The position numbers were made by a program, and so were the translations under genes. Of a DNA stretch of 64,000 bases, positions 8,379 through 18,984 are shown piece after piece. The notes under the pieces were generated by a model, which saw nothing but the letters and a program-made list of their open reading frames with translations, was not told the DNA's origin and ran no database searches. Every line of letters begins with the position of its first letter. The first letter of the stretch is position 1. This stretch comes from Histomonas meleagridis (Eukaryota > Parabasalia > Tritrichomonadida > Dientamoebidae). The stretch covers positions 124,001-188,000 of the forward strand of contig WSYJ01000013.1 in NCBI GenBank assembly GCA_020186115.1, given 5' to 3'.

Positions 8379-10861
8379 ATGGGAAACGAAGAGAGTACTC
8401 CATCACAACATGATGATAGCTCAAAACCAAGGTTACCAACATCCACAAATCAAGAAACCATTCAAATCCTAGTCTATCTTCAAAATTTACTTTTTAATTT
8501 AAAGGATGAAAATTTTGAAGAAACTCTATGCACGATTTTATCTACTTTTGATCCCACCTTCAGTTACACATGGTCGAATGTTATTTTGCAATTGATTTTC
8601 AAGTGTTTTCTTTCAAATCATGGGAATAATTTCAAATTGTATTTTAGCTTAATAACAAATCTTGATGAAAAAATTAGTGAAGATCTGAAAATGATGGACC
8701 GGTTTGTGCAATTTCTTTTGATCAATTCTGGAAAAAAAGAAGCGAAATATTTTCTAGAAATGTTAATTGAAAGTGATTATATTAAGCCACAAAGAGTTTT
8801 ACACTTAAAAACTTTATATTTTTCACATTATAAAACGGAAGCAGATGTTAAGAAATGTACCAAAGATGTTCCTTTTTATGATCAATTCTTTAAATCATTT
8901 GATACACTAAAAGAAAGTCAATTGGGAACTTCAAAAGAAACTTGTTCATGATGGTGTTAATCCATCAGAAATAGCTATAGCTCTTCGAAATGATGATATC
9001 GAAAAATTCCAACAAATATCATCGCAAACTAATTTTAATTTTAATCAAAAGATTATTCCATCTCTTTATGAAAGATGTAGTATTGTTAATGAGAAAGATG
9101 TTTCACTTATTAATTATTCCGCCTTTTTTGGATCTGTTCAATTTTACCTTATGCTTCACAATCTAAAAATGTTGAACTTGTAAGATATGTTCTTACATAT
9201 GAAGAAATTGACCTAAATGCTAAAGATATTTCTTAGTTTTGTTTGATATTTATTTTAATAATTTGAAATTTCAAAGCAATTTTTGGAAATTATTTAAATT
9301 ATTTTGTGCTTCATTATTAAATGCTATAAACCATTATAATAAAGATATCCTAAGATTACTTCTTGATCAGTATAGTATTGATGTTAATATTATAATAAAG
9401 ATATAATTTTATTTTATTTAATGTTTATTTCATTGAATTCCAATCAAATATTCGGAATTTATTTAAATCTTCTTGTACCCCACTTTGGACTGCTTCTTCC
9501 AAAGGATTTCTTCAGTCTGTAAAATCACTTCTTGAACAAAAAGGTATTAATATCAATGTCAAAAGTATTTATTTGCTTTGTATAAAATTTATTCACAAAA
9601 TTTGATGTTTCCAAAGAATATTTCTTCAAAATTATATAAATTATTTCAAACACCACTCATTGCTGCTGCCATAGGTGGTTATCATGAAGTAGTTAAATTA
9701 CTTCTTGAACAAAAAGGAATTGATGTTAATGCTAAATATATTATTTTCTTTTATATAGTGTTAATCATAAATTTATATTGTTAAAGCATAAAATTTGAGA
9801 ATTATTAAAATTATTTGAAACAGCACTTCATAAAGCAGTCCAAAAAGGTTATCAAACAACCACTAAATTGCTTCTGGAACATAAAGGAATTGATGTTAAT
9901 ATAAAAATTTCTATACTTTGTTTGGTATTTCTTATAAAATTATCTAGTTTAAATATAATAAAAAATGTTTATTCAAATTATCTTGAACACCATTAATGAT
10001 TGCATCTCACTTTGGTCATGTAAATATTGTTTAAATGCTTCTTGATTATAAAGAAATTAATTATAAAGCAAAAGATATTTAATTAATGAATTTCCTGTTT
10101 CTTTTAATGTTTTTTTATTTCAAAATAATATTTGGTATTTATTCAAATTATTAATAACTGCATTTTTAGATGCAGTTGCAGAAAATAAAATCGAAGTAGT
10201 TAAATTATTTCTTCAAAGAAAAGATATATCAATTGATATTAATGATAAAAGAGCTTTAATTTTTTGTATGAAATTTATTAAAATTATTTTATATTTCAAA
10301 GTAATGTTTAAAATTTAATTAAATAATTTAGAACAGCACTTATCTATGCAGTCAAAACAGATAACATTGATATGGTGAATTTAATACTTCAACAAAAAGG
10401 AGTTGATATGTATGCTAAAGATGTTTATTATTATTATATTCAAATGACTTTAGTTTAATTTTAATGAAAATGCACTTTTTAATGCAGTTCGTTGTGATAA
10501 TGTAAAAATAACGAATTTACTTCTTCAACAAGGAAATTATAATTTAAATTGTGAAAATATTAACATGTTTTGTATGATGTTTTATTCAATAACTTGTTGT
10601 TTTGTATTAAGATTTGGAATTTGTTTTAAATATTACTTACAGTTCTTATGATAAGTCATAATATTGACATTGTTCAAATGCTGCTTGATAAGGGAGCTGA
10701 TAAAAATATCAAAAATTTTTGTTTTTTTCATTCAAAGATTATTTTAATTTCTTCAAATTTCAAATAAATTTTTGGAGTTTTTTGGGGTTTTTCAAAACAG
10801 CACTTGATTTAGCTTCTGATAAAGGTTATAAAGATATAGTTGAATTAATTAGAAATTATTA
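8379..10861 (+). pseudogene. Ankyrin-repeat gene B (DUF3447 family), frameshifted and internally deleted
   Basis: It starts at ATG 8379 (MGNEESTPSQHDD) and ends at the TAA at 10859-10861 after TALDLASDKGYKDIVELIRN. The N-terminal 180 residues are open. At about 8922 a one-base change shifts the frame; the paralogous sequence continues as WELQKKLVHDGVNPSEIAIA. At about 9145 the core jumps from FFGSVQF straight to YASQSKNVELVRYVL, so most of the DUF3447 core, roughly 150 codons by comparison with genes C and D, is missing. About eleven ankyrin repeats follow, each close to 90 nt and mostly open, separated by AT-rich inserts (80, 84, 83, 80, 77, 80, 80, 36, 80, 80 nt). A further small indel lies near 9383. 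The deletion makes this the best pseudogene candidate among the ankyrin loci. Confidence 0.75.
9228..10796 (+). repeat. 80-nt inter-repeat inserts of ankyrin gene B
   Basis: Ten inserts: 9228-9307, 9393-9476, 9567-9649, 9740-9819, 9910-9986, 10077-10156, 10253-10332, 10433-10468, 10559-10638 and 10717-10796. Six are exactly 80 nt, giving a unit period near 170 nt (90 coding plus 80). Their ends lack a conserved GT or AG. Confidence 0.75.
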
Positions 10862-11096
10862 AATTAGAATTGGGAAAGTTTTAAATTCCAATTAATAATC
10901 ACATTACTAAAAACACTTTCACATTTTTTCTTTTTTTCATTATGAGTTCAATTTAATCCGGATCTTTAATTTAAACTAATTAAAAAAAGTGTTATAACAC
11001 ATTCTTCAATAATTCGAATTATACACATTATTAATTAGTATAATTGTATATAATAATGAAAATATGATCATGCTTTTTAATCATTAACTTCTTACA

Positions 11097-12008
11097 TCAT
11101 AATGAATTTACATCAACATTTGAATTTCTGCAGCATAAGGCATATCCCACGATCATACTTATCAATGCAATAACACCCGTTACTACTGATCCGATAATCC
11201 AAAAATACTTATTTTTTAATAAATTCTTTTCCTTTGAGTGTTCAGCATTTGTTGTTTTTGTTCTTGGCCTTGTAGGTCTTCGTGAATGATGTGGATCACT
11301 TGGATCAACTCCTGGACCATCACCAGGATCATCTGGTTTATCTGGTTTATCTGGTTTATCTGGATAATCTTCTGGATTGTCCTCTGTGTAATCTTCAGGG
11401 TAATCTTCTGAATAATCTTCAGGATAATCTTGTGGATCATCAGAATATGGCGTTTCTTCACCAGGAAAAACTGGCCAACTTATTGAAAATCCTGGAGGAA
11501 GAGATGGAAAGTGATCTGTTTTTGTTGGCTTTTTTGTTTTAGTAATTGTTTTTGTTGGCTTTTTCGTATTAGTTGGCCGTGGCTTTGTTATAGGAGGCTT
11601 TGTTTTGGTTATAGGAGCAGGTTTTGTTTTTGTTTTAGGAGGCTTTGGTGTTGGTGGTTGTTTTGTTTTTGTCTTTGTTTTTGTTTTTGGTTTAGTAGGC
11701 TTTTTTGATGGACGACCTCCTTTACCCAATTTCTTTAAAATTTTAAATTTTTCTTCGTCTTTTATATCATCTTCGTTATTGTCCATTTGAGAAGAATCTT
11801 CTATCTTTTTACATACACATGAAAAATTTCCTGGCTTCTCTTCTTTACAATAAAGAGAATATGTACTTTTATCCACCTGAGTGCTTGATTTTCTCCTGAA
11901 TAGTTGTAACATAAATAAATTTTCCCCTTCGCTAATATTATTTGTATGAAATTCAAAGTAAGCAAAATTATTAAACCCTTGAATACATCGGAAAAATATA
12001 TAAAACAT
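11097..12008 (-). CDS. Lys/Thr/Pro-rich single-pass membrane protein
   Basis: A 303-residue protein from the ATG at 12008; an in-frame stop lies shortly upstream, so the start is real. Residues about 95-170 are low complexity with repeated TKTK, PTKP and KPTKT units. Residues about 185-225 carry repeated DYPED/DYSED acidic units followed by DKPDKPDKP. A clear membrane segment (YFWIIGSVVTGVIALISMIV) begins at about residue 268, followed by a short tail starting CCRNSN. This architecture resembles the stalk, membrane anchor and tail of trichomonad surface proteins such as BspA-type adhesins. The N-terminal 90 residues show no signal peptide or leucine-rich repeats, so it may be the remaining 3' part of a larger surface protein. 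Confidence 0.65.
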   Translation of the reverse strand: MFYIFFRCIQGFNNFAYFEFHTNNISEGENLFMLQLFRRKSSTQVDKSTYSLYCKEEKPGNFSCVCKKIEDSSQMDNNEDDIKDEEKFKILKKLGKGGRPSKKPTKPKTKTKTKTKQPPTPKPPKTKTKPAPITKTKPPITKPRPTNTKKPTKTITKTKKPTKTDHFPSLPPGFSISWPVFPGEETPYSDDPQDYPEDYSEDYPEDYTEDNPEDYPDKPDKPDKPDDPGDGPGVDPSDPHHSRRPTRPRTKTTNAEHSKEKNLLKNKYFWIIGSVVTGVIALISMIVGYALCCRNSNVDVNSL

Positions 12009-12513
12009 TTTGATATTTAAAAAATGAAGTGACTGTTCTATATGGTTTTTAAGTTATAAATACATTTTCGGAGGAACAATGCCTTTGTTGTTAAAAACTA
12101 TAACTATGAACCTGAAGAACGAAAAAGAAAATATAAGAACTTTTATAAAAATACAAACGAAAATAATTTAAAGGAACATTTAAACAATAATTTGTGAAGT
12201 TAATAATTTCATTTAAGAATTTTCCATGTACAAATTTAATGTCGATATTGTACTATAGTTAAATCCCATGATTATAAAAAATTATGTCATGGTGACAACT
12301 GAAGGAATACAGAAGGATGAAAGTAATTAATTTTCTAGATTACATTGGAATTACATATAAGTAAATTAACACATTTGCAGTTGTATTTTGTAAGATTAAT
12401 TGTTGTGATTTTTCTTATTATGCGTTAATAGGCTTAACTTTGAAATCAAATAATATTGAGCATGCAAAACGATCAAATGCGACAGAAAAAAATTTGAATA
12501 AATGTGAAATCTT
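12009..12513. other. 505-bp gap, no gene seen
   Basis: AT-rich spacer between the 3' end of ankyrin gene C and the 5' end of the membrane protein gene, both on the minus strand. No open frame, RNA gene or repeat is recognisable. Confidence 0.6.
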
Positions 12514-14969
12514 TTACATAGAAAAAATTGTATTAAATTCCTCGGAAGCAAATTCAAGCAATTTAACAATTTCCCTATGACCATTATTAGATGCACAAAT
12601 AAGTGCTGTTTGAGATAATTCAAAAAAATTCCAAATATTATTTTGAAATAAAAAATTATTAAAATAAATTCTAAATAAAACAAATAAATATTTTTAGCAT
12701 TAATATCAATTCCTTCTTTTTCAAGAAGTAATTTAACAATTTCTGTATGACCTTTTTCCGATGATATTATAAGTGCTGTTTTAAATAATTTAAATAATTT
12801 TCAAATATTATTTTGAAATATCAAATTATTAAAATAAATTTTATCTTTAGCATTAATATCAATTCCTTCTTGTTCAAGAAGTAATATAACAATTTCTGTG
12901 TGCCCCTCTATAGATGCATATATAAGTGCTGTTTTAAGTAATTTAAATAATTTCCAAATTTTATTTTGAAATATCAAATTATTAAAATAAAATTCAAATA
13001 AAACGTATCAATATTCCGAGCATTAAGATCAATTCCTTTTTGATCAAGAAGTAATTTAACAATTTCTATTTTATTATAATAAGATGCTTGAATAAGTGCT
13101 GTCCAAAAAAAATTTAAATAATTCCCAAATTTTATTTTGAAATATCAAATGATTAAAATAAATTTCTTAAGCAAATAAATATCTTTTGCATTAATGTCAA
13201 TTCCTTCTTGGACAAGAAATAATTTAACTATTTCTGTATAGCCATATTTACATGCATATGTAAGTGCAGTCCATACTTGTCAAAATATTTTCCAAAAATT
13301 ATTATGAAACATAAAATTATTAAAATAAATTTTATATAAAACAAATAAATATTTTGAGCATTAAGATCAATTCCTTTTTGCTCAAGAAGTAATTTAACCA
13401 TGTTTATGTGGCCTTTAGAAGATGCCCAAATAAGTGCTGTATTAAATACTCTAAATTATTAAAATAAATTCTAAAGATAAAAAATGAGTATCTTTGGAAT
13501 TAATATCAATTCCGTCTTGTTCTAAAAGATATTTAGCCATTTTTATATTACCATATGCAGATGCAATCAAAAGAGGTGTATATAATATATTAAATAATTT
13601 CCAAACATGATTTAAAAATTTCAAATTTTTAGAATTAACTCTTAATAAAATTAATAAATATTTTTGGAATTAATATCACATCCTTTTTCAACAAGTAATT
13701 TAATAATTTCTATGTGACCATTATAAGATGCAGTCATAAGTGCTGTATCAAATAATTTAAATAATTTTCAAATTTTATTTTGAAATACAAAGTTAATATA
13801 ACAAATATAAAATAAAAAGATTAAATATCTTCTGCATTAATATCAATTCCTTTTTGTTCTAATATAAATTTAACAAGTTCAAAATTTCCTGAACACGAAG
13901 AACAATTTAAAATTTTCTCTGATTTTTTATCAATTTGGAAAAAATACTTAATAAGATATAAATTACCTAAACTTGCAGAAAAATTGATAATTTTTTCACT
14001 AATTTTCATTCCATCTTTAATTAAATATGTTAAAATTTCAAAGTTATAATAAAAAACACATTTGGTTCCTAATTCTTCTAAATTATTGATTTTTTCAATT
14101 TTATTTTCATAAATATATTTAAATACATCATTTCGGTGAAATTTAATTGCTGTATCATATGCTCCGTTGAATGATGATTGATTTTGTTCACATAAATGAA
14201 TTATTTCGATATTTCCACCCACAATAGCATATTTAAAGGTGTTCTTTATGTTAGAACCATTCAAAAGTAAATATTTAAAACATTTAATTGAACCAAAAAA
14301 TGCTGCATAATCAATTAATGGAACTTCATCACTATTGATAAAATCACATTTTTCATATAGTGATGGTTTAATTGCTTGATTAAAATCAAATTTTGTTTGC
14401 GATGATATTTCTTGAAGTTTCTCAACTTCATCGTTTCGAATTATTTTCGCAATAAAATTGGGATTTACTCCTTCTTTGATTAATTGCTTATGAAGTTCAT
14501 AATCATTCCTTGAAAGTTTTTTATAATTTAATATAAAAGATTTTTCAAAAGGTTTAACATATGCTCTTTTCTTGCTTTCTTCTTCTGGCTTATAATGTGC
14601 AAAATATTTTGAAGCAATGGTTTTAGTAACTGTTTTATCAACTAAATTTTTTTCGATCATTTTTTCTATTAAATAATATGATTCTTGTGAATGAGTTTTA
14701 AATAATAATTTAGTAAAAATTTTAATGATTTTATGATTACTTTTATTTATTTCTTCTTCTTTTATTTGAACTGATTTCAAATAATCTAAGTATATATCAA
14801 CTCCATCATTTTTAGATACAAATTTAAAGTAAACCAAATGACCTATAATTAAATTAAATGAATATGGAAAATTTGAATCGTATAATTTTATTGTTTCCTT
14901 CACTGATAACTCAATGTTTTCTTTTGTTAAATTAAATATTATTTTTTCGAGTGAGACAAGTGATTCCAT
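12514..14969 (-). CDS. Ankyrin-repeat gene C (DUF3447 family), intact core, repeats separated by 80-nt inserts
   Basis: ATG 14969 (MESLVSLEKIIFNL) begins an uninterrupted frame of 382 codons covering the N-terminal helical region, the hinge NYKKLSRNDYELHKQLIKEG, the DUF3447 core (IDYAAFFGSIKCFKYLLLNG, then IEIIHLCEQNQSSFNGAYDT) and the first ankyrin repeat ending IDINAEDI at a stop (13821). Downstream, eight more repeats (for example TALICASNNGHREIVKLL) are in coding condition but separated by inserts of 80, 80, 49, 79, 78, 80, 63 and 80 nt. The last exon-like segment closes with FNTIFSM and a TAA at 12514-12516. If the inserts are removed, a protein of roughly 600 residues results. If not, only the 382-residue product is made. 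This is the least damaged of the four long ankyrin loci and the best one to test. Confidence 0.6.
12610..13826 (-). repeat. 80-nt inter-repeat inserts of ankyrin gene C
   Basis: Inserts at 12610-12689, 12780-12842, 12933-13012, 13103-13180, 13272-13350, 13441-13489, 13580-13659 and 13747-13826. Four are exactly 80 nt. The consensus is the same as in genes A and B. Confidence 0.75.
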
Positions 14970-15303
14970 GTGTAATTGAATGATTATGAGATTCAATTGT
15001 TTACTTGATTCAATTTATAAATTATTCATCGTTGTATTCCGATAATTTGGCACTGCATAATGTCTTATTTAGTGCAATGAAAATTGTATTATTTTAATAT
15101 AAAAACAAGTTATTTTGCGACAGCAAGTTATCTATTGAACATAAGTTAATCAAATCGGACTAATATTAGTATTTTAAAATAAAGGAATTAGTTCAAGTTG
15201 TTTAACAAAAAATGAATATTTATATATACCATCTGTCTGTTTGTTATATGCATTTAAAATGCTATGTTTTAATGACTAAATCGTTTATTATTTCATACTA
15301 TGA
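14970..15303. other. Divergent spacer, no gene seen
   Basis: AT-rich spacer between ankyrin gene C (minus) and the OB-fold gene (plus). It must hold both promoters. The ATG at 15300 is a possible start of the downstream gene in a different frame. Confidence 0.5.
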
Positions 15304-16977
15304 CAAAAAATATTTTCACGCATTTTTAACGTCCTCCAGATTTTGTTTCGTCCCCTTGTTGACTACGAAAAATATATATTATATTTAATAGAAAGAATTG
15401 ACAAATTTTTAAATCCACCGTGCAGCCCAAGATCAATTGATCGCCCCACTCCAAATTGGGCTGCTGAGCAATTATTACTTCTTTTTTCAAACATTAAAGA
15501 AAATCTTACACCAGCTTTTATCATTGATACAATTATTACAAATTGGCGGAGTCTACATCATGAGATATCTTTACCAAAAGAAGGAGACTTAATTTTATGT
15601 ACAGTTCAATCACTTGATTATTTCGGTAACCCATCAAATCCTGTACTGTCATTAAAGGTTCCTTATTCAACAAGCACGTTTTTTATGTGGTTTCATGATT
15701 CTCTTTCCCAATTTATTGACACACCAATTCTCAAACAAAACAGAAAGTTACGAATGATTTCATCCCACTTTATCAATGATGTCATGCTTCCAAAGCGTTC
15801 CATTCTTATTGAGATGGAAAATGATGAAGAAGATTTTAGATGGGTTAATGAACACAAAGTTCTCAATGTTCTCCAATGGACCCATTCCAGAAACGCACCA
15901 GATTCTTTATTAGTTCAAATATATAGCAAAACAGAACATGGTTTTTTAGTTCAAGATGACAGCACGATAGAACCGATAGAACTTGTTTTGTCTCAAGACG
16001 AAATTGACTATCTTCGTTTGCTTGAAGTAAACGACCTCATTTTGATATGGAAACCGTTAATCACCGATGAACCCAAACAAATTGAATTCAGTTCTTCTTC
16101 CATTATATTACGATTACCAATACTTTCCCAAAGTGAATATGAAGATTCCCATGATATTTCATTTTATGGTATTATTGAATCCATTGCACATTCTGTTCAT
16201 AAAACGGAATGGACTGGGTGTCAATTTGATCTTATTACGAAAGGAAATCAACGTAAGACAGTTATATTTGAAAAGACAGTCCCATTTAATATTAAAAAGC
16301 AATTATCATCTATTCGCGAAGGGCATTTTGTTTGGCTATTTCATTTAGTGATTGATAGTGATGGGATGTATTTATTTTATGAAAATTCGACATTATTTAA
16401 CTTAAATATAATCAGAGGATTTATGAATTCTATGATTATTACACCCATTTCTATTCATTCCTTATTAAACTTTACGAGCGGATTAATCAAAGGTATAATA
16501 ACTGATCTAAAACTTCGTTCAGTTATAGTTCATACTGATTGTGGGTGTGTAATTAATAGTGAAACATTAAGTTGTCCAAGATGTATGATAAATGCAGGCG
16601 GACGACGTTCTAAACTTTTGTTGTATCATGTGTATATCGAAGATGGAAGTATTGAAGAATTCGATGCTTTCGGATTATCAAATACATTCGATATATTGGG
16701 ATATGATGGCGATGATTGGGAATCACAAGTCGCCGATGTGAAAGAAAAAATAATTAGAAAAACAATCGGAAAAGAATACGTATTCTTCGTGTCGAATGCA
16801 GACGCATCCGAATTTGGTATTAAAAATTATGATGAACAAGTGTGGAGAATAGATACATACGAAGAGGGAAGTGTGGAAACAAATAAAGAGATAAGATACT
16901 TGATCGACATCATAAAGAATGAGCAAAAATATGAAGTCGGTAATTGTGGATGTTCGAAGTTCCAAAGAAATATTTAA
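15304..16977 (+). CDS. RPA1/MEIOB-like OB-fold protein with zinc ribbon; start unclear
   Basis: The frame is open from 15304 to TAA 16977 but holds no ATG until about residue 115 of the conserved-looking sequence. An ATG at 15300 lies one frame away; a single extra A in the A6 run at 15305-15310 would explain this, giving a start MTKIFSRIFNVLQ. The middle shows two beta-rich OB-fold-like segments (about residues 85-260 and 270-370). The C-terminal part has CGC, then CPRC about 14 residues later, followed by LLLYHVYIEDGSIEEFDAFG. This matches the zinc-containing third OB fold of RPA1 and MEIOB, where four Cys bind zinc ahead of a strand pair. Single-stranded DNA binding in repair or meiosis is likely. 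It could also be a shelterin- or CST-like OB protein. Confidence 0.45.
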   Translation, partial: QKIFSRIFNVLQILFRPLVDYEKYILYLIERIDKFLNPPCSPRSIDRPTPNWAAEQLLLLFSNIKENLTPAFIIDTIITNWRSLHHEISLPKEGDLILCTVQSLDYFGNPSNPVLSLKVPYSTSTFFMWFHDSLSQFIDTPILKQNRKLRMISSHFINDVMLPKRSILIEMENDEEDFRWVNEHKVLNVLQWTHSRNAPDSLLVQIYSKTEHGFLVQDDSTIEPIELVLSQDEIDYLRLLEVNDLILIWKPLITDEPKQIEFSSSSIILRLPILSQSEYEDSHDISFYGIIESIAHSVHKTEWTGCQFDLITKGNQRKTVIFEKTVPFNIKKQLSSIREGHFVWLFHLVIDSDGMYLFYENSTLFNLNIIRGFMNSMIITPISIHSLLNFTSGLIKGIITDLKLRSVIVHTDCGCVINSETLSCPRCMINAGGRRSKLLLYHVYIEDGSIEEFDAFGLSNTFDILGYDGDDWESQVADVKEKIIRKTIGKEYVFFVSNADASEFGIKNYDEQVWRIDTYEEGSVETNKEIRYLIDIIKNEQKYEVGNCGCSKFQRNI

Positions 16978-17318
16978 TATTTGTAAATAACTTCTAATTA
17001 AAAACTTTGTTTAAATGGCGATGGATGTGAAAATGTTCATAATTAGTGCCTAACTTAGTAAAATATTTATAAATACGTCGAGTTTTTTATGAAAGATACG
17101 TATATGATTATTATTTTAAATATACTCAAAAATTTTTGAAGAAAGTGTGCGGTCTTTTGTTTTGGTCATTACTGCTTGGATACCAAATTATTTTCTCTTT
17201 TGCAGAATTTCGGCTTTTTCATTTTTTAGGTTCAATCAAAGTTTGAATTGTTTATGAAAAGTGTCATTAATGGTGGCCGTTAAATATTGAAATCTGATTT
17301 TGTTCGACCACTAAAACA
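16978..17318 (+). promoter_or_regulatory. Upstream region of the NOC3 gene with CCGTTAAA box
   Basis: A 341-bp spacer. GCCGTTAAA at 17276-17284, 35 bases before the ATG, is another copy of the recurrent CGTTAA-type element. No gene is visible in the spacer. Confidence 0.35.
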
Positions 17319-18839
17319 ATGGAAGCATACGATGAAATTGCTGACCTTTCGACTTCATTAATTCAAAAGCAATCATTCCAAACGAAAGAAAACCTTGATA
17401 AGCTATTTTCGTTTTGTAAAAACAAAAATAGAGATGTTGCAAAGGCTGCAATTCTCTCAGTAATGCAAGTTTTAATAGATATACTTCCTTCATACCCTGT
17501 TGGAAAACATGGAGCAAATGAAAATCTTTCCAAAGAAGTTCGTGCAAGGCGTTTTCAAGAAGAAACATTATTAAATTTTGCAAGAAAATTTATTCAGTTT
17601 TGCGAGGGAACAATCAACAATAGAAAGGGTTCAAAAAGACTTCAAATTGCTTCTGGAAAAGCATTAGCTTCTCTTTTACAAGCCAAACCTGGTTTTAATA
17701 CAGCAGAGCATCTATCAAAAGTAATTGTTCGCCTTGCTAACAACAAAGAAAAACCAATTCGTGATTTTGCTTGCGAAAAGATAGCTGAAATATTTCGTGA
17801 TGATTCAAATGGATCTAAAACACTTAAAGTTATGAATCAAATCGCCCTTACACCAACAAATCAAATCTCTACAGAACTTCTTCAAGCACTTCTTAGTATC
17901 AAATTCAAAAAAGATGAACCTCAACCAAAATCAGAAGAAAAGCCAAAGAAAAAATACGACAAAGATCTTGAAAGAGAGCTTCGTGAAGCTGATGTTATTG
18001 ACAATAAGACAGAGCAACAAAAGAACCAAATTTCAATTCTTGAACACTTATTTGGAACAGTTTTTAGGTTCTTAAAAGAAACAAAGAGCGAACAACATTT
18101 CCTTGATGCAATGCATGTAGTTCGTCGATATGTTGATTATATTAACATTGATATTGTTCCTTCCATTATTGACGCGCTCAAGAAAAAACGGTTTTCACTT
18201 TTAGCCTCCATAACCGCCGCCCAAACCGCCATAAGCGTATGTAATACAGCACAATACAGTGTTGATTTAAGAGACTTTTATACATCAGTTTATGAAAGGG
18301 CATATGAAGCACTTGATGATAGAGATGCATTACTTCAATTACTTGCTTTGTTTGAAATCATATCAGAAGCAATTAATAAGAGCAGAACAGCTTCATTTGC
18401 AAAAAGGTTGATGATTATGACTCTCCATGCATCACATGATGTAGCATCTGTGGTTTTATGTCATATTCGACAAATGTTTACAAACGATGCAAGCTTTACA
18501 TCAGCCGTTGATTTTCAATTTGAAGCAGAAAATGAATTTAATATATCATTAGATGACCCAGATTTTTGCAATGGTACATCTGCAAAATATTGGGAATTAT
18601 CTGAGTTATGTCAAAGCTCAAGTGATTTCTTGAGAACAGTTGCAAACGAAATTGCTACACTTACTGACTTGAATGCAATCAGAGAAAGTGATATTAGAGC
18701 TGCAAATGAAAAGAGAGATTGGAGACCTCGAAATGTTTTAGAGAAATACGATAACACATACAGAATATTTGATGCCATGTCAATAATGCCACAGAATCAC
18801 GTTCTTCCAAAACAATTTAAAATATATAATTTCGAATAA
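17319..18839 (+). CDS. NOC3: NOC3-like nucleolar complex protein
   Basis: A 506-residue helical-repeat protein. The N-terminal part (IADLSTSLIQKQSFQTKENL, then AAILSVMQVLIDILPSYPVG, then SKEVRARRFQEETLLNFARK) follows the NOC3 N-terminal signature, in which a short helical start is followed by a DIIPGYRIR-type segment and a conserved KEV...E..LL block. A Lys/Glu-rich linker at about 205-235 precedes a CBF/Mak21-type helical region (LEHLFGTVFRFLKETKSEQH, then YINIDIVPSIIDALKK). NOC3 pairs with NOC2 in the nucleolus and nucleus to move pre-60S particles, and yeast Noc3 also takes part in replication licensing. The protein is somewhat shorter than yeast Noc3 (about 660). There is no paralogue in the window. 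Confidence 0.75.
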   Translation: MEAYDEIADLSTSLIQKQSFQTKENLDKLFSFCKNKNRDVAKAAILSVMQVLIDILPSYPVGKHGANENLSKEVRARRFQEETLLNFARKFIQFCEGTINNRKGSKRLQIASGKALASLLQAKPGFNTAEHLSKVIVRLANNKEKPIRDFACEKIAEIFRDDSNGSKTLKVMNQIALTPTNQISTELLQALLSIKFKKDEPQPKSEEKPKKKYDKDLERELREADVIDNKTEQQKNQISILEHLFGTVFRFLKETKSEQHFLDAMHVVRRYVDYINIDIVPSIIDALKKKRFSLLASITAAQTAISVCNTAQYSVDLRDFYTSVYERAYEALDDRDALLQLLALFEIISEAINKSRTASFAKRLMIMTLHASHDVASVVLCHIRQMFTNDASFTSAVDFQFEAENEFNISLDDPDFCNGTSAKYWELSELCQSSSDFLRTVANEIATLTDLNAIRESDIRAANEKRDWRPRNVLEKYDNTYRIFDAMSIMPQNHVLPKQFKIYNFE

Positions 18840-18984
18840 AAATAATAATATCAATTTGGTACATCCACAAAAGAATTATTTCATTTTATTTTTTGCATTT
18901 GCTCATGAAAGAAACTAATAAAAGTATTTTAAATCAAGAGAAAAAGGTATTTTTTGAAATGAGATCTGACTTAGTTTATTGAAT

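Noticed and set aside
5866-14969. Treating the 80-nt inserts as ordinary GT...AG introns
   Set aside because: I looked for fixed GT and AG ends. Some copies start GTATTT or GTTTAT but most start ATATTT, and the 3' side usually reads ATTT(G/C)AA just before the Thr codon, with no conserved AG.
5866-14969. CRISPR-like array
   Set aside because: The regular period of about 170 nt is made of diverged ankyrin coding units plus inserts, not identical short repeats with unique spacers.
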